Positions 11,611 through 21,799 of a stretch of 64,000 nucleotides of DNA are shown one piece after another. Origin of the DNA: Monoplex corrugatus (Eukaryota; Mollusca; Gastropoda; Littorinimorpha; Ranellidae); contig CM060312.1 in NCBI GenBank assembly GCA_030674185.1, positions 28,516,835 through 28,580,834 of the forward strand, read 5' to 3'. A model generated the notes under the pieces. That model had not been told where the DNA came from, made no database searches, and saw only the letters and a list, made by a program, of their open reading frames with translations. How positions within the stretch are numbered: the stretch's first letter is position 1; each line of letters begins with the position of its first letter. The position numbers were made by a program, and so were the translations under genes.

Positions 11611-11885
11611 ATGGCAGCGAGACCTAGTACGTCGTCGGCTCGACCTGTTTTCAAGCGGTACACTGCGCTTGATGTGTTGGACGAGATATTCAACGATCAA
11701 GACAGTGGAGAAGAAGACATGGGAGGATCGGATCCTGACATCAGTGATGAGGAGGAGACGGATGGGAACCAGCACCATCCACTTTTATCGGAGATAGGTG
11801 CTGGTGATGACGTGGATCCTTCCTTCGCTCCCAGTGAAAGCAGTGGGGAAACCAGTGCTAGCGAGGGTGAAGAAGAGGAAATGGG
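11611..11885 (+). pseudogene. piggyBac transposase, N-terminal coding part
   Basis: The start ATG at 11,611 (MAARPSTSSARPVFKRY) is followed by an aspartate/glutamate/serine-rich segment (DQDSGEEDMGG, GEEEEMG). The frame is cut after 11,885 by the nested element. Taking 11,885 to 13,249 directly keeps the frame, continuing from GEEEEMG into DPLPSTS, so the sequence was contiguous before the insertion. Confidence 0.85.
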
Positions 11886-11979
11886 GGTAATGTTGTACAA
11901 TAGAATACGAAAATAATTGGAGCTAATTTCACGCACTTTTACGGGTGTTTTCGGTTCTGCTCGATGTAAAGAGACGTAA

Positions 11980-12625
11980 GTGTACGTTTATAGAGACGGC
12001 GGGTAGCGGGTTGCCGCGAGCTGGTTACTCGCGCTAGAAAACCCGCGCCTAATCACTCGCGCGGTTGGTGTTTATAGCAAAACGGGAAAAAGCCAGACGA
12101 GACGAGAGGAGACAACACACACTTCACATGCAGTCCAGGCCTTGCAGTAGCAAACAGACAAAATGGCTTCTTTTCTTGATGAATTTTTATTGTTAGACAG
12201 CAGTTTCACAAAGTTGCCTTCAATGTTCATCTCCATGCCGATTTCCTTCCACGCTTTGTCCACAAGATTCCTGTTGGCATATTCTTTAATTCTTTTGTCC
12301 CATATTAACGGTCTGTTGAAAACTGCAGTGATCAGTTGGTCAACATCCATCTTGAGCCGTCGTGTATCAACAAATGGACGTGAGATGTCTGTGAACACAG
12401 CCACCAAAAGTACAGCCAACACAAAGTTCGGCGCGTCCCCGCGTACAAGAAATGGCAACTCTTTCTGGTAATTTCCCGCGCCGGTTGGCAGATTTGCCGC
12501 CTCGAGAGACCCGCGTCCTCTATGAACACTTGCAAACCGAAAATAGCAACATTCCTCGCGCGAGTTCGCTCGGGTCGACTCGCGCGTGCGATTTCCCGAA
12601 ACCCGCCGCCTCTATAAACGCCAGC
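11980..12625. mobile_element. PIF/Harbinger-like element nested in the left TIR
   Basis: The left arm of the enclosing element is interrupted between 11,979 and 12,629. The insert is flanked by TAA (11,977-11,979 and 12,626-12,628). It begins GTGTACGTTTATAGAGACGG and ends with the imperfect inverse of that (CCGCCTCTATAAACGCCAGC). The ends are G+C-rich with multiple CGCG. A 3-bp TAA duplication and a MADF-encoding exon inside fit the PIF/Harbinger superfamily, whose members encode a Myb/SANT/MADF-like partner protein. At 646 bp it lacks the DDE transposase and is non-autonomous. Confidence 0.75.
12155..12350 (-). pseudogene. MADF-domain exon fragment
   Basis: The minus strand from an ATG at 12,350 reads MDVDQLITAVFNRPLIWDKR, then IKEYANRNLVDKAWKEIGME and MNIEGNFVK. 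This is the N-terminal half of a MADF (Myb/SANT-like) DNA-binding domain: a leading helix with the L-I-x-x-V pattern, a P-x-x-W-D motif, a Y-x-N-R block and a W-x-x-I helix. The second half of the domain is absent, and the frame continues into unrelated residues. It sits inside the TAA-flanked element, where such a protein would help the transposase bind DNA. It is a truncated remnant. Confidence 0.75.
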
Positions 12626-13248
12626 TAAGACACCCTTACCTACTCACTTTGACCAGTCCTTCCCCACAAACATGCACAAAGTATCCCTGAATGACTGGCG
12701 ACCACAGCTCCAGCAGTCACCTGCACGCCATTTTGGTTGCTGATCACATGGGCACAACGTCATCACTAATGGGGAGTTATTGTCTATAAATAGTAACATC
12801 AACCACGTGTGTCAGTGCAATCACCGACCTAAAATATGTGTGCAGTGCAACACTTGTTTACCCCTTCGGTTACCTCGCGTTTTTTGGCTTTTTCCGCGTT
12901 TTTTTCGGCATTTTCCGGAGTTTACTGGTCTCGATCTAGATGTAAACATTACCACGTGTTTCCTATTTTCGGTTTCAAATAAAAACACACAAACAGTGAT
13001 GACGTTTTCACCCACGTCACCCACGTGATCAGGGTTATGGTCGCCAGTCATTCAGGGATATTTAATGCATGTTTGTGGGGAAGGACTGGTCAAAGCGAGT
13101 AGGTAAGGGTGTCTTACGTCTCTTTACATCGAAGGTAAGGGTGTCTTACGTCTCTTTACATCGAGCAGAACCGAAAACACCCGTAAAAGTGCGTGAAATT
13201 AGCTCCAATTATTTTCGTATTCTATTGTACAACATTACCGGAAATGGG

Positions 13249-13770
13249 GGATCCTCTACCATCAACAAGCACTGCACCCCCTCCTGTCAGGAGGGGACGG
13301 GGTCGTGGACGTGGTAGGGGGTCTGGACGACGGCGAGGGCCCCGTGGAAGCGGCAGGGGGCGTGGCGTGAGGCGTGGTCAGCAACAGCTAGTGAGAGAAT
13401 GGCGAGAAGCTGATGCACAGCACCCCAACCCTGGTGTAGTTTTCACTGGAAATCCGGGGTTGAAGGTCAGCTGTGCTAATTTTAGGCCGGTTGACTATTT
13501 GGAATTATTTTTTTCTGACCTAGTCAACCATCTCGTCATTCAGACAAACCTGTATGCTGACCAGTTTCTCGAGGCACACCCCAATCTTCCACAGTTTTCC
13601 AGGGCCAACACAAGTGGGAGAAAGTCGACGGTGCAGAAATGAGGAAGTTTCTGGGCCTGGTTCTGCTGATGGGCATTGTGCGGCTACCTTCAATTGAACT
13701 GTACTGGTCTAAGAAGGTGCTGTACAGAATTCCAGTCTTCAGCTCCATCATGACAAGAAACCGGTTCCAG
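13249..13770 (+). pseudogene. piggyBac transposase, middle coding part with frameshift
   Basis: The frame continues as DPLPSTSTAPPPVRRGR into an RG-rich stretch, then reaches WREADAQHPNPGVVFTG and DYLELFFSDLVNHLVIQTN, the conserved start of the piggyBac domain. Near 13,590-13,620 the frame must shift by one base to recover HKWEKVDGAEMRKFLGLV and LYWSKKVLYRIPVFSSIMTR. Without the shift the protein stops at 13,640. The part ends at CAG/GCAAGT, a GC-type donor. Confidence 0.85.
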
Positions 13771-13832
13771 GCAAGTAGCTCTATTTTTTTTTCTTTTCTT
13801 TTTTTCACTACTTCATTCTTCATCCCTCCACT

Positions 13833-13874
<42 letters not shown>

Positions 13875-14235
13875 TGTGTGTGTGTTGTGTGTGTGTGTGT
13901 TGTGTGTGTGTGTTGTTTTATTATTCAGTGTGTGTGTACTGTCAGTGTGTGCTTGTGTAATGTGTGTGTGTGTGTGGTGATGTGTAATGTTATGTTATGC
14001 TGTGTGTGTCTGTTTGCTGTTGTAGTTTTGGTGTGTGGTGTTTGTTTTCATGTGCGTGTGTGTGTGTGAGTGCACATGTGTACATACGCATTATTTATTT
14101 CTGTTTGCAAGTTTTCCATACAAGTTTGCTGATTTTGTAAAACACAAAAGCACTTTTTTGGTACACCAGTGTGGTGTTTTTATATTCATGTGTGTGTGAT
14201 ACTGTCAGTGTGTGCTTGTGTGAATGTGTGTGTGT

Positions 14236-14290
<55 letters not shown>

Positions 14291-14502
14291 CGTGTGTGCA
14301 TAAGCATTATTTATTTTCTGTGTGTAAGTTTTCCATGCAAGTTTGTTCATTTTGTAAAAGACAAAAGCACTTTTTTATACCAGTGTGGTGTTTTTATATA
14401 TTCAAGTGTGTGTGATACTGTCAGTGTGTGCTTGTGTAGTGGGTGTGTGTGTAGGCTGTGTGTGTGTGTGTGTGTATGTGTGTGTGTGTGTGTGTGTGTA
14501 GG

Positions 14503-14560
<58 letters not shown>

Positions 14561-14609
14561 CCAGTTGTGGGTCTGCTTACTTATCTTGAAAGTTTACTCT
14601 GTATTTCAG
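13771..14609 (+). other. GC-AG intron filled with GT microsatellite repeats
   Basis: The donor is CAG/GCAAGT at 13,770/13,771 and the acceptor is TTTCAG/ATTC at 14,609/14,610. Joining them gives TRNRFQ followed by ILLQFLHFNNNA, the expected piggyBac motif. The intron consists mostly of GT tracts (13,842-13,995, 14,225-14,290, 14,440-14,560). It contains an internal direct repeat: a block reading TTTTCCATACAAGTTTGC ... AAAAGCACTTTTTTGGTACA ... ACTGTCAGTGTGTGCTTGTG recurs about 230 bp apart. Confidence 0.75.
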
Positions 14610-15806
14610 ATTCTTCTTCAGTTTCTGCACTTCAACAACAATGCAGCCATGCCAGTGCCAGGTGATCCAGCGTACGACCGGCTCTACAAGATCCGTCCTA
14701 TTCTGGATCATCTGCATGAGAGGTTCCAGGAGGTGTATGAGCCCCGGCAAGCGGTATGTGTTGATGAAAGTCTACTTCTTTGGAAGGGTAGACTGATATT
14801 TCGTCAATACATACCGTTGAAACGTGCCCGGTTTGGCATCAAAATATACCTGTGCTGTGAGTCTGACGGCGGTGTCAAGGGAAGTGGTGGCTACTGCTAC
14901 CGCTTCAAGGTGTATGCTGGAAAGGAGGACCCCGTCAATGAGGTGCAGCCTGTCCTAGAGTCCGTAAATGCAGACAACCCAACTCTCTCGGCCAGCGAGA
15001 AGATGGTGCTGTACTTGGTAGCCCCTCTCCTGGAAAAGGGCTACCATGTCTACACGGACAACTGGTACAGTAGTCTGCGGCTGTACCTCTACCTCCTGGA
15101 AAGGAACACCTTGGCCTGCGGCACCGTCCGGGAGAACCGGGGTATTCCAGAGGAGCTACGTGGAGTGAAGCTGGACCCCGGATCATCAGCTGCTCTTTGT
15201 GGTGACAACAAGATCGTCGCCACAAAGTACCACAGCACAAAAGTGGTGCACCTGCTGTCCTCTGTGCATGGCCACACTGAGGCACCCATTCCACACCGGG
15301 GACGACGGGGTGTCAACATGCGTCCGTCTGTTTCATCGAATTACAACAGGAATATGGGTGGAGTTGACAAACAAGATCAGCTGCTTCACCCATATGACTG
15401 CTCACGTAAGTCGATGAAATGGACAAAAAAACTGTTTTTCCATTTTCTGCAGGTTGCAGCCTGCAATGCATTCATCTTGCAAAAGTCAAGAGGTGATGAC
15501 TCCTGTAAAACTTTCCTAAGTTTTTTGGAGAGTGTCATCACCTCTTGGATTTGGCCAGATCAGGTGCCAGCTGTGGAAGAGGGAAAAACAGATGACGAGG
15601 TGAGGGTGGGTGCACACCACTTTTTATTTCCACTGCCACCAACACCAAACAAGTCTAACCCCACCAAGCCGTGTCGGGTCTGCACGAAGAAAATAAAAGT
15701 GCGGAAGGAATCCCGCTACTACTGCCCCTCCTGCCCATCCAAGCCTGGATTGTGCTTAGGCCAATGCTTCAAGGACTACCACACCAAGTTTGCGTATTGG
15801 CAGTAG
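14610..15806 (+). pseudogene. piggyBac transposase, catalytic and C-terminal coding part
   Basis: This is the longest intact part, about 398 codons without a stop. It reads from ILLQFLHFNNNAAMPVPGDP to a TAG at 15,804-15,806. It holds all catalytic signatures (VDESLLLWKGR at about 14,760; YTDNWYSS at about 15,053; NMGGVDKQDQ at about 15,353) and the terminal Cys-rich finger (CRVC, CPSC, CLGQC). The finger binds terminal repeats in studied family members. The open frame extends upstream into the GT tract, but that extension is intron, not protein. Confidence 0.9.
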
Positions 15807-16415
15807 GGTGTTCTGTGTTAGTTTTTTTTTCCCCTCAGTTATATATATATATTTCATTTTCTTCTGCTTTTTTGTGCTTTTGTTTTTGTGTTCTTAGTTT
15901 TCCATTCTACAGTGCGTTTTTTTTTCTTCACCTGTGTGTGTGTTCACCGTTTTGTGAACGCTGTGACAAGACTGAGTGCCATCAGTGAAAGAAGACCAAG
16001 TGGAGTATAGAATGAATCCCCTTGTGTGTTTCTTTGAACCACAATTTGGACAGACAAAAAAATGAACACCATCCCCCAAAGTTATGAAGTAACGAATGCA
16101 GACAACCTGAGGATTATGTCCAAGCACAAGTGCTGGATTCCTTTAGAACAGTATGGCAGTAATGTGAGTACAATATGTTCAGAAACACTCACACAGTTCC
16201 CACAGTGTTTTGTGTGATAACAAATGGATACCATGTGTGTGTGTATGTGGGGGGAGGGTCTTTCTTTTTGAACAGACAATTGTTTATTTTTTTCTTCAGA
16301 CTTTTTTTTCCCATAGTTGTCATTTTGAACATTTACCAATATGTATAATATTATACTATAACAATTTGGACCATACTGTGTACTTACAGTGATGTTGAGT
16401 AAACACTAACAGAAG
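15807..16415. other. piggyBac 3' flank
   Basis: T-rich sequence with an (AT)n run at 15,840-15,852, presumably 3' untranslated or terminal sequence of the transposon. I could not find a TTAA-bounded right terminus matching a left one, so the element boundary stays open. Confidence 0.4.
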
Positions 16416-17412
16416 TTTTTGTCAGTGTTTTACAGGTTTTATGTGTTGTAACATGTGTATGTTTTTAGAAACTTTTATTTTCTGTAAAACCACCATCCGT
16501 TATATCCCTGGCCATCTTCCCAATGGCTAACAAAATTACACTATTGTTATATAGCATTATAACTTGGGGTAAAATGAAAGAGAAGCCATAAAATCTAAGT
16601 CATATGTCAACAAATGAATAAGCAGTGATTGCGGTACTGAACCTACCCCAAATAGTAAAATTATGCCCCTTTCCAGTAGAATTGGGGTACCCCAGTAACA
16701 TACAGATTGTTACACAGAGGGACATTTATTGACATCAGTTTGAATCCCAGGTGTTTGTAATATTGCTGAGCAAACACCAAAAGGTATTTTGCTTTGTTCA
16801 GTGGGCTTTTATGTGCTGAATTGTACTAAAACTCTCAAATTGAAAACAAAACAAAAACTGATTTATCACATGTTATTAGTGTGAACCATCATCATTACCA
16901 ACAAAATCAAATTAGAATGATGTGAAATTGTAAACAAGGGTATAAGGAAGAAGTCCACAAAAAATCTAACAAATAACTCAATAAGTGGATGAGTAATGTA
17001 CATGTTAGTGAACATACTGCAAAAAGCATGATTATGCCCCTTTTTTCCTAAAAAATAGTACTCCCAATTATGAGCAGATTATGATCAAGAGCAACATTCC
17101 TTGGGATTTATATGACTGTCATGTGTTAGTGCTGATGTTGAATAAATAGTAAAACCACTTTTCCAATGTTCTGACTCATTTTGTGTGGCACAGTGTATTT
17201 GTGTATACTCGAAAGCTGTTATTTTTTGGTAATTTTTTGTAGTTATGTCAGTTTCTGCTATACTAATTATCAACATAATCAAGTTATTTTGACAGGACAT
17301 TGTAGACCAATGCATAACAACAAAACATGCAAAACATCTGAGAGATCTGTCAAGAAATAAATGAGCAGTAACCATTTTATTGAACCTACCCTAAAAAGCT
17401 AAATTTTACCCT
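16416..17412. repeat. ~370-bp tandem repeat, about 2.7 copies
   Basis: A diagnostic block (CTACCCCAAATAGTAAAATTATGCCCCT) appears in diverged form near 16,642, 17,012 and 17,385, a spacing of about 370 bp. The sequence upstream of each (GTTAGTG/GTGTTTG, a GTAAAC/AAACACC motif, an AACAAATGAATAAGCAGT-like block) repeats in the same order. No coding capacity is seen. It may be part of the transposon's 3' region or an independent satellite. Confidence 0.65.
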
Positions 17413-18391
17413 GGCAAGCTGTTATTCGAAAGTGCTATTATACTGAGCATTTAAGGGGTTAAAAGCTCTGGTAGCTCTTCCGCTATAGACTTACGGCTTA
17501 ACATGCTCTCGTTCTAAAGGTTACAATCCACGTTTGCCAGCTACGTGCACGGCGCACAATTTCTATATGATTTGCTTGCCAAACACTTAGCTTAACATTC
17601 ACTACAAAGTATTTCGAAGGTATAAAGCATTCAGTATTAACACCAATTTCTAACTAACTACATCACTATGTAGGCCTACAGACCACCGTTGGATTTAACA
17701 TCAATTCTGGTACCCCATTTTATCTTTCAATTTACAGCTACCCACATCTGACCTTTAACCGTACATGTACAATACAGTACTGACCTTCACAATACCGAAA
17801 AGGTATACGATACGAAGACGACAGAGCTGGGAGTACACGACGACACTACGCACTAAAGCACCTCCATCCCACACCATCTGGGGATGTCGAGATATCTCTC
17901 TGAGGTACAAGTTGACGTGAATACAAGGATGGTAGTGTTCTAAGGCATTAAACCTACCGATTATCGGATAACACCACACTTCAGTCTGAGACAGAAATCA
18001 CTTCCTCTGCACTTCCCCTAACTCCTTCTGCTATGAGAGCTGAAATCGAAGTGACACAAACTTGAATATACGAACAACATTACAGTTTGTTTGTTAATTT
18101 GTTTTTTGGTTTGTTTGTCTGTTTGTTTCTTTGTTTGTTTTTTCGAACACTGTCCCACAAACAAACTTCAGCGAAACACAATCTCCGCGCCCGAGCCGTG
18201 AAAAGTGCACTCCACATGAAAACTGCCTTTTACACAAAACCTGCCTGTCAAACATCCAATGCTCCTCACGTGGAAAAAAAAAAAAGAAATCTTCATTCCC
18301 CATCTCGCTAGTCTGCAACATTGCCTTACCGTTCTGAATCTTATCCATTCTTTTAATTATCTTAGTACAGCAATTGATCCGATCGTGGACC

Positions 18392-18448
<57 letters not shown>

Positions 18449-18700
18449 TATACATTGCTTCATCTCGTGACTGTTTCCCCTCCCCTCTCCACACCAGCCC
18501 ACGCTCCCTCACGGATCGGTTGTCACTAGTAGATTTTTAAGTACTATGAAAAAAAAAAAAAAAAGATGCCGCAGCATTGTAACAACAAGCTCTCCCCGGG
18601 AAGGGCAGCCCTAATCTCACAAGATACATCCATCGCGACAAAGAAGAAATAAATTTATACAAATGCAAATTTAAGTCACACTAAAAACGTTATGAGAAGA
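17413..18700. other. Gene-free stretch with simple repeats
   Basis: A tRNA-like pol III pattern (TAGCTCTTCCGCTATAGA ... GGTTACAATCC) at about 17,470-17,530 may be a decayed SINE head. A (TTTG)n run lies at 18,085-18,145, a (GT)n tract at 18,391-18,446, and a poly-A run at 18,549-18,564. No gene is recognised. Confidence 0.45.
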
Positions 18701-18714
18701 GTGTTGAATTAGCA

Positions 18715-18760
18715 AAACATGACAGGCACAAACTTTCGGCCAAATGGCCTTTGTCAATAG
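18715..18760 (-). other. Copy 1 of the TTGACAAAGGCC stem motif
   Basis: The minus strand carries TTGACAAA, a GGCC-ATTT-GGCC hairpin and GAAAGTTT, all enclosed by GCAC and GTGC, which can pair. The same layout appears at about 55.84, 55.95 and 62.95 kb. The outline resembles a hammerhead ribozyme core (CUGANGA, stem II, GAAA), but core positions differ. Confidence 0.5.
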
Positions 18761-18879
18761 TGCACAAATTACATCAAGGAAATATTCGCTAGATTTAGAG
18801 CAAACATAACACACTGTTCAGAATTTTTGTACGATTAATGTTTGCAGGTCTAGTTATCTTGCATACTCTAGCTCACAGT

Positions 18880-19490
18880 CCTCTGGTGTATAAACAGTGT
18901 TCCCCACCTTCTGAAAATTCTGTGCTAGAAAATTTATCTTTTCTGTCACTCCCTTTGTTTCTGCCTTGTTACTTTGTTTTGTCATATCTTCCTATCATTT
19001 TCTGCCTTGTTACTTTGTTTTGTCATATCTTCCTATCATTTTCTGCCTTGTTACTTTGTTTTGTCATATCTTCCTATCATTTTCTGCCTTGTTACTTTGT
19101 TTTGTCATATCTTCCTATCATTTTCTGCCTTGCTGTCCATTCATTCGTATGTGTTCAATTAAGTCATTCGTACTTTCTTTTAGGATAGATAGTTGAGTAC
19201 ATGTATTACATATGTTTTTGGCTCTAGGGAAATAAGATATGCAGGAGTCATTTAGGTAATTTAGTTATGTTTACATTTGTATTCAGGTATGTTTTTTACA
19301 ATCCCTTGTGTGATAAATTGGACGGAGAGGTCAACACCAGAGGCATGTCCTTAGATTATGTGCGTGGGTGCATTGGTGTGTGTGTGCTTAATTTTCTTTT
19401 CCTATTTTTTTTTTCCTGTTGAGGTATTGTGTATGTTTTGAGATGGTTATAGCCTTGATGTAGCTCTAAGCAGTCGGCTGGGCTTTAAAC
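18880..19490 (-). repeat. Family R interspersed repeat, copy 1
   Basis: In reverse orientation this matches the family seen at 40.8, 41.9, 50.3 and 56.7 kb. Shared blocks are the AAGCCCAGCCGACTGC-like block, the TTTCAAAACATACACAATAC block, ATGCCCCTGGTGTTGACC, and GACAGAAAGCAAAGGAACAA. A segment of the last block is locally amplified here (see 18,955-19,135). Confidence 0.75.
18955..19135. repeat. 39-bp tandem amplification inside family R
   Basis: Four and a half near-perfect copies of a ~39-bp unit (TCTGCCTTGTTACTTTGTTT then TGTCATATCTTCCTATCAT). Each unit is the complement of the AGGAAGAAATGACAGAAAGC block found once in the other family copies. The array is therefore a local expansion in this copy. 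Several hydrophobic open frames run through it and are not genes. Confidence 0.9.
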
Positions 19491-21795
19491 AAAAATATCG
19501 AGAACAATAACAAGCTCACAGCTCCTCTTTTAACTTGCGCGTTCACTTTCCTGGTAGATAATGACTCAAACTTTTAAGGCCACTCATTCTTATATTACAG
19601 TAAGAAAGATAAACAAAACCAAGTAGAACTTTCTGCATGGTGCAACCGAACTTGACCACTTCTCCTGGTCACAGATCCAGTCCCAGAATTTCCATAACAA
19701 CTCATCTGGGGCTGCCTGAAAATGCGCTTTATTAAACTACCTGCCAATCCCGGTAGGTAAGACAAATTCAGCTTTGTGGTCACACACCACATCACTTCTT
19801 AGTGTAGTCAGCAAGAAACAAAAACGTCATTTAAATTCTATTATGTTTTCGAAATCCACACTAAACAGGCAACACAATTCTCTACCTTCATGAAACCTAT
19901 GACCTACATATGATTTTGTGCCAAAAGATGGGCAAACTCAGCACTTTTTTGTCAGTAATAATAAAATTCGTGGTGCAGTATTTCTTGCTTGTACGGCATG
20001 TAAGTATGATTCAAGAAATAGCACAGATGATTTGAAGGTTTAATTATCAGTGGTTCAAGAGAAAAATTGATTTTGAACATGCAACTTGGGGAAATCTCGG
20101 CCGTTGAAAAATGGACGCTTGATACCCTGCATCATTAATTCTTTGACTCTCTCACTCTATCCAACAGCTTCTGTGGATCGGATGAGGGAGAGGGATTCAA
20201 AGGGTTAAAATGACCAGTTGCCTTGCAGAAGGGGACAAATCCGTTTGATTCTTGTGTCGTGCACTGGAAAAGCTTGCTTCTACCGATCTCAGGCAATATT
20301 ACAATCTCTGTTTGCAAATCTTCAGCTTTACTGAGCGCAAAAATATCGAGGGTCGGACGTTATTTTCCTTTAAAAGAGCAACCGAATCTTTTGGGCACGG
20401 CTGAATGCTGTTTTCACAGCAAAAGGAATAACAAAATGGATCATTTGGTTGGCGGTGTGCCATAAATAAGGTTACGAAGTGAAGATATAATATACAAATT
20501 TTGGAACGTAACGTTCCACACCGATTGCAAGTGGAGCGAATGTCATATGTTATAACAGTGATTTATTATGTTATACGACTGAGCAACAATTACTGTTTGC
20601 CTTTGGAAGAACAGTTGTATATACCTTTCCCATTCTGTTCTGAAGATGATAACCGTGTCCGTTTAATTTAAGGTATATCTGTGATTGCCTTGCAACACAT
20701 AATATCCGATGCTGTGCAATTTTCAATATCTCAGATGAGTATTCTCCTAAAGTTCTAAGTAAACTTGTCTAAATGATTATACACAATGACGTAACTTAAC
20801 ATTAAACTTTTTTTCTGTAAATAGTTATTTTAATTTTGAACCCCACTGTTCAATTTCAGTGCTTACATGTCGGCATTAAGTCATACACACACATCACTCA
20901 CACTCCATCATCACCAAAGCACCCGTGGGCAGCACATCAGTATCTTTCAATCGAAACATCTGCGGAGTACTAATACATACTTACATCACATTTTCATAGA
21001 AAGTACTCACATAAACGACAATCCAAAAATATATCACATGAAGCAACAAACCGTCCTGCTCCAAGCATGCATCCTCAACATGTATCTCATACTCCTTTAG
21101 TACAACTCCATCACATATCAACGAAGTCAACATTAACCTTTAAAACTGAACTATTTCACTCAGACCACGTTTTTTTATCATTAACGTTACTTCTGATAAG
21201 TTTCCTGAAATAAAGGACATCCACTTCATCACAACTTAAACTGTAACTTTGGAAATATAAACACACACTTTTTTTTAAATCCTATTCCTGTGATTAACTT
21301 TTCTTTTCCGATTTCTCTTGTCTAACGTTCTCACTTGACAGAACAAGTTGCTGTGCCCAGTCCACCCTGTCACGCTCGTGAAGTTTTTCAAACTGACCAA
21401 ACTAGCCGAGTTGAACAAAGAAAGAAAGACAGACAGACAGAAAAGCGACTTTGCTGAGAGTTTACCTCACGACAGGACAGCTTTTTTTCTGGACAAAAGG
21501 AAAGATAGAAACAAATTCAAAGGGCAAAAAATGCACACACTACACTCGACAGAATTTATACGTTTTCGCTTCAGTCAGTGTGACGCGTAAGTTAAATGTT
21601 GTGTACTTGTGTTAGAGATGTAAACTGTCGCTCTCTCCGTACTGGCATACACAGGCAAAAGACACACAACATTTCATTACGCAGATCACACGACGTCCCT
21701 TATACTAATTATAGGCTGATTTCATTCGTTGGGTTAAAAATATTATACTAGATTTTGTGATTGACATGCTATACGGATACGATCTCCGTCACAAC
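19491..21795. other. Gene-free stretch
   Basis: Mostly unique AT-rich sequence. At 20,138-20,205 a ~65-bp imperfect hairpin occurs (TTTGACTCTCTCACTCTATC paired with GGATGAGGGAGAGGGATTCAAA-like sequence), followed by GGGTTAA. The remainder shows no coding or RNA signal. Confidence 0.45.
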
Positions 21796-21799
21796 AATG

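Larger units (their letters stand above)
11886..13239. mobile_element. Mutator-like non-autonomous DNA transposon (long TIR, 9-bp TSD)
   Basis: The ends are GGTAATGTTGTACAATAGAA and its exact reverse complement. The target duplication GGAAATGGG is present at 11,877-11,885 and 13,240-13,248. The inverted repeats are about 170 bp each: the left arm is 11,886-11,979 continuing at 12,629-12,705, and the right arm is 13,038-13,239. The right arm carries an additional tandem 32-bp duplication (13,101-13,132 and 13,133-13,164). No transposase is encoded. Long inverted repeats with a 9-bp duplication are typical of Mutator-like elements, but the superfamily is inferred because no transposase is present. 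It lies inside the piggyBac reading frame. Confidence 0.85.
11611..15806 (+). pseudogene. piggyBac-family transposase gene, disrupted
   Basis: This is a DDE/D transposase of the piggyBac superfamily, which cuts and pastes DNA at TTAA sites. The N-terminus is acidic (11,611-11,885), as is common in the family. It is followed by an Arg/Gly-rich stretch (about 13,300-13,380), the conserved domain, and a C-terminal Cys-rich finger. The catalytic signatures are VDESLLLWKGR, YTDNWYSS and NMGGVDKQDQ, giving Asp residues at the expected three-plus-one positions. The Cys-rich finger spans about 15,670-15,780 (CRVC ... CPSC ... CLGQC). An 839-bp GT-rich intron (13,771-14,609) has a GC-AG boundary (CAG/GCAAGT ... 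TTTCAG). Two lesions disable it: a nested element at 11,886-13,239 and a single-base frameshift around 13,590-13,620. The rest is clean, which suggests recent inactivation. Confidence 0.9.

Noticed and set aside
11886..13239. Introner-type new intron created by the nested element
   Set aside because: The left end offers a GT but the right end has no AG at the position needed to keep the frame, so precise splicing is not supported.
14505..14609. N-terminal extension of the piggyBac frame through the GT tract
   Set aside because: The extension is a Cys-Val dinucleotide-repeat translation lying within the intron; the conserved protein begins after the acceptor at 14,610.
18838..19196. Hydrophobic repeat membrane protein
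   Set aside because: It is a 39-bp tandem array derived from a non-coding dispersed repeat; three frames are open for the same reason.
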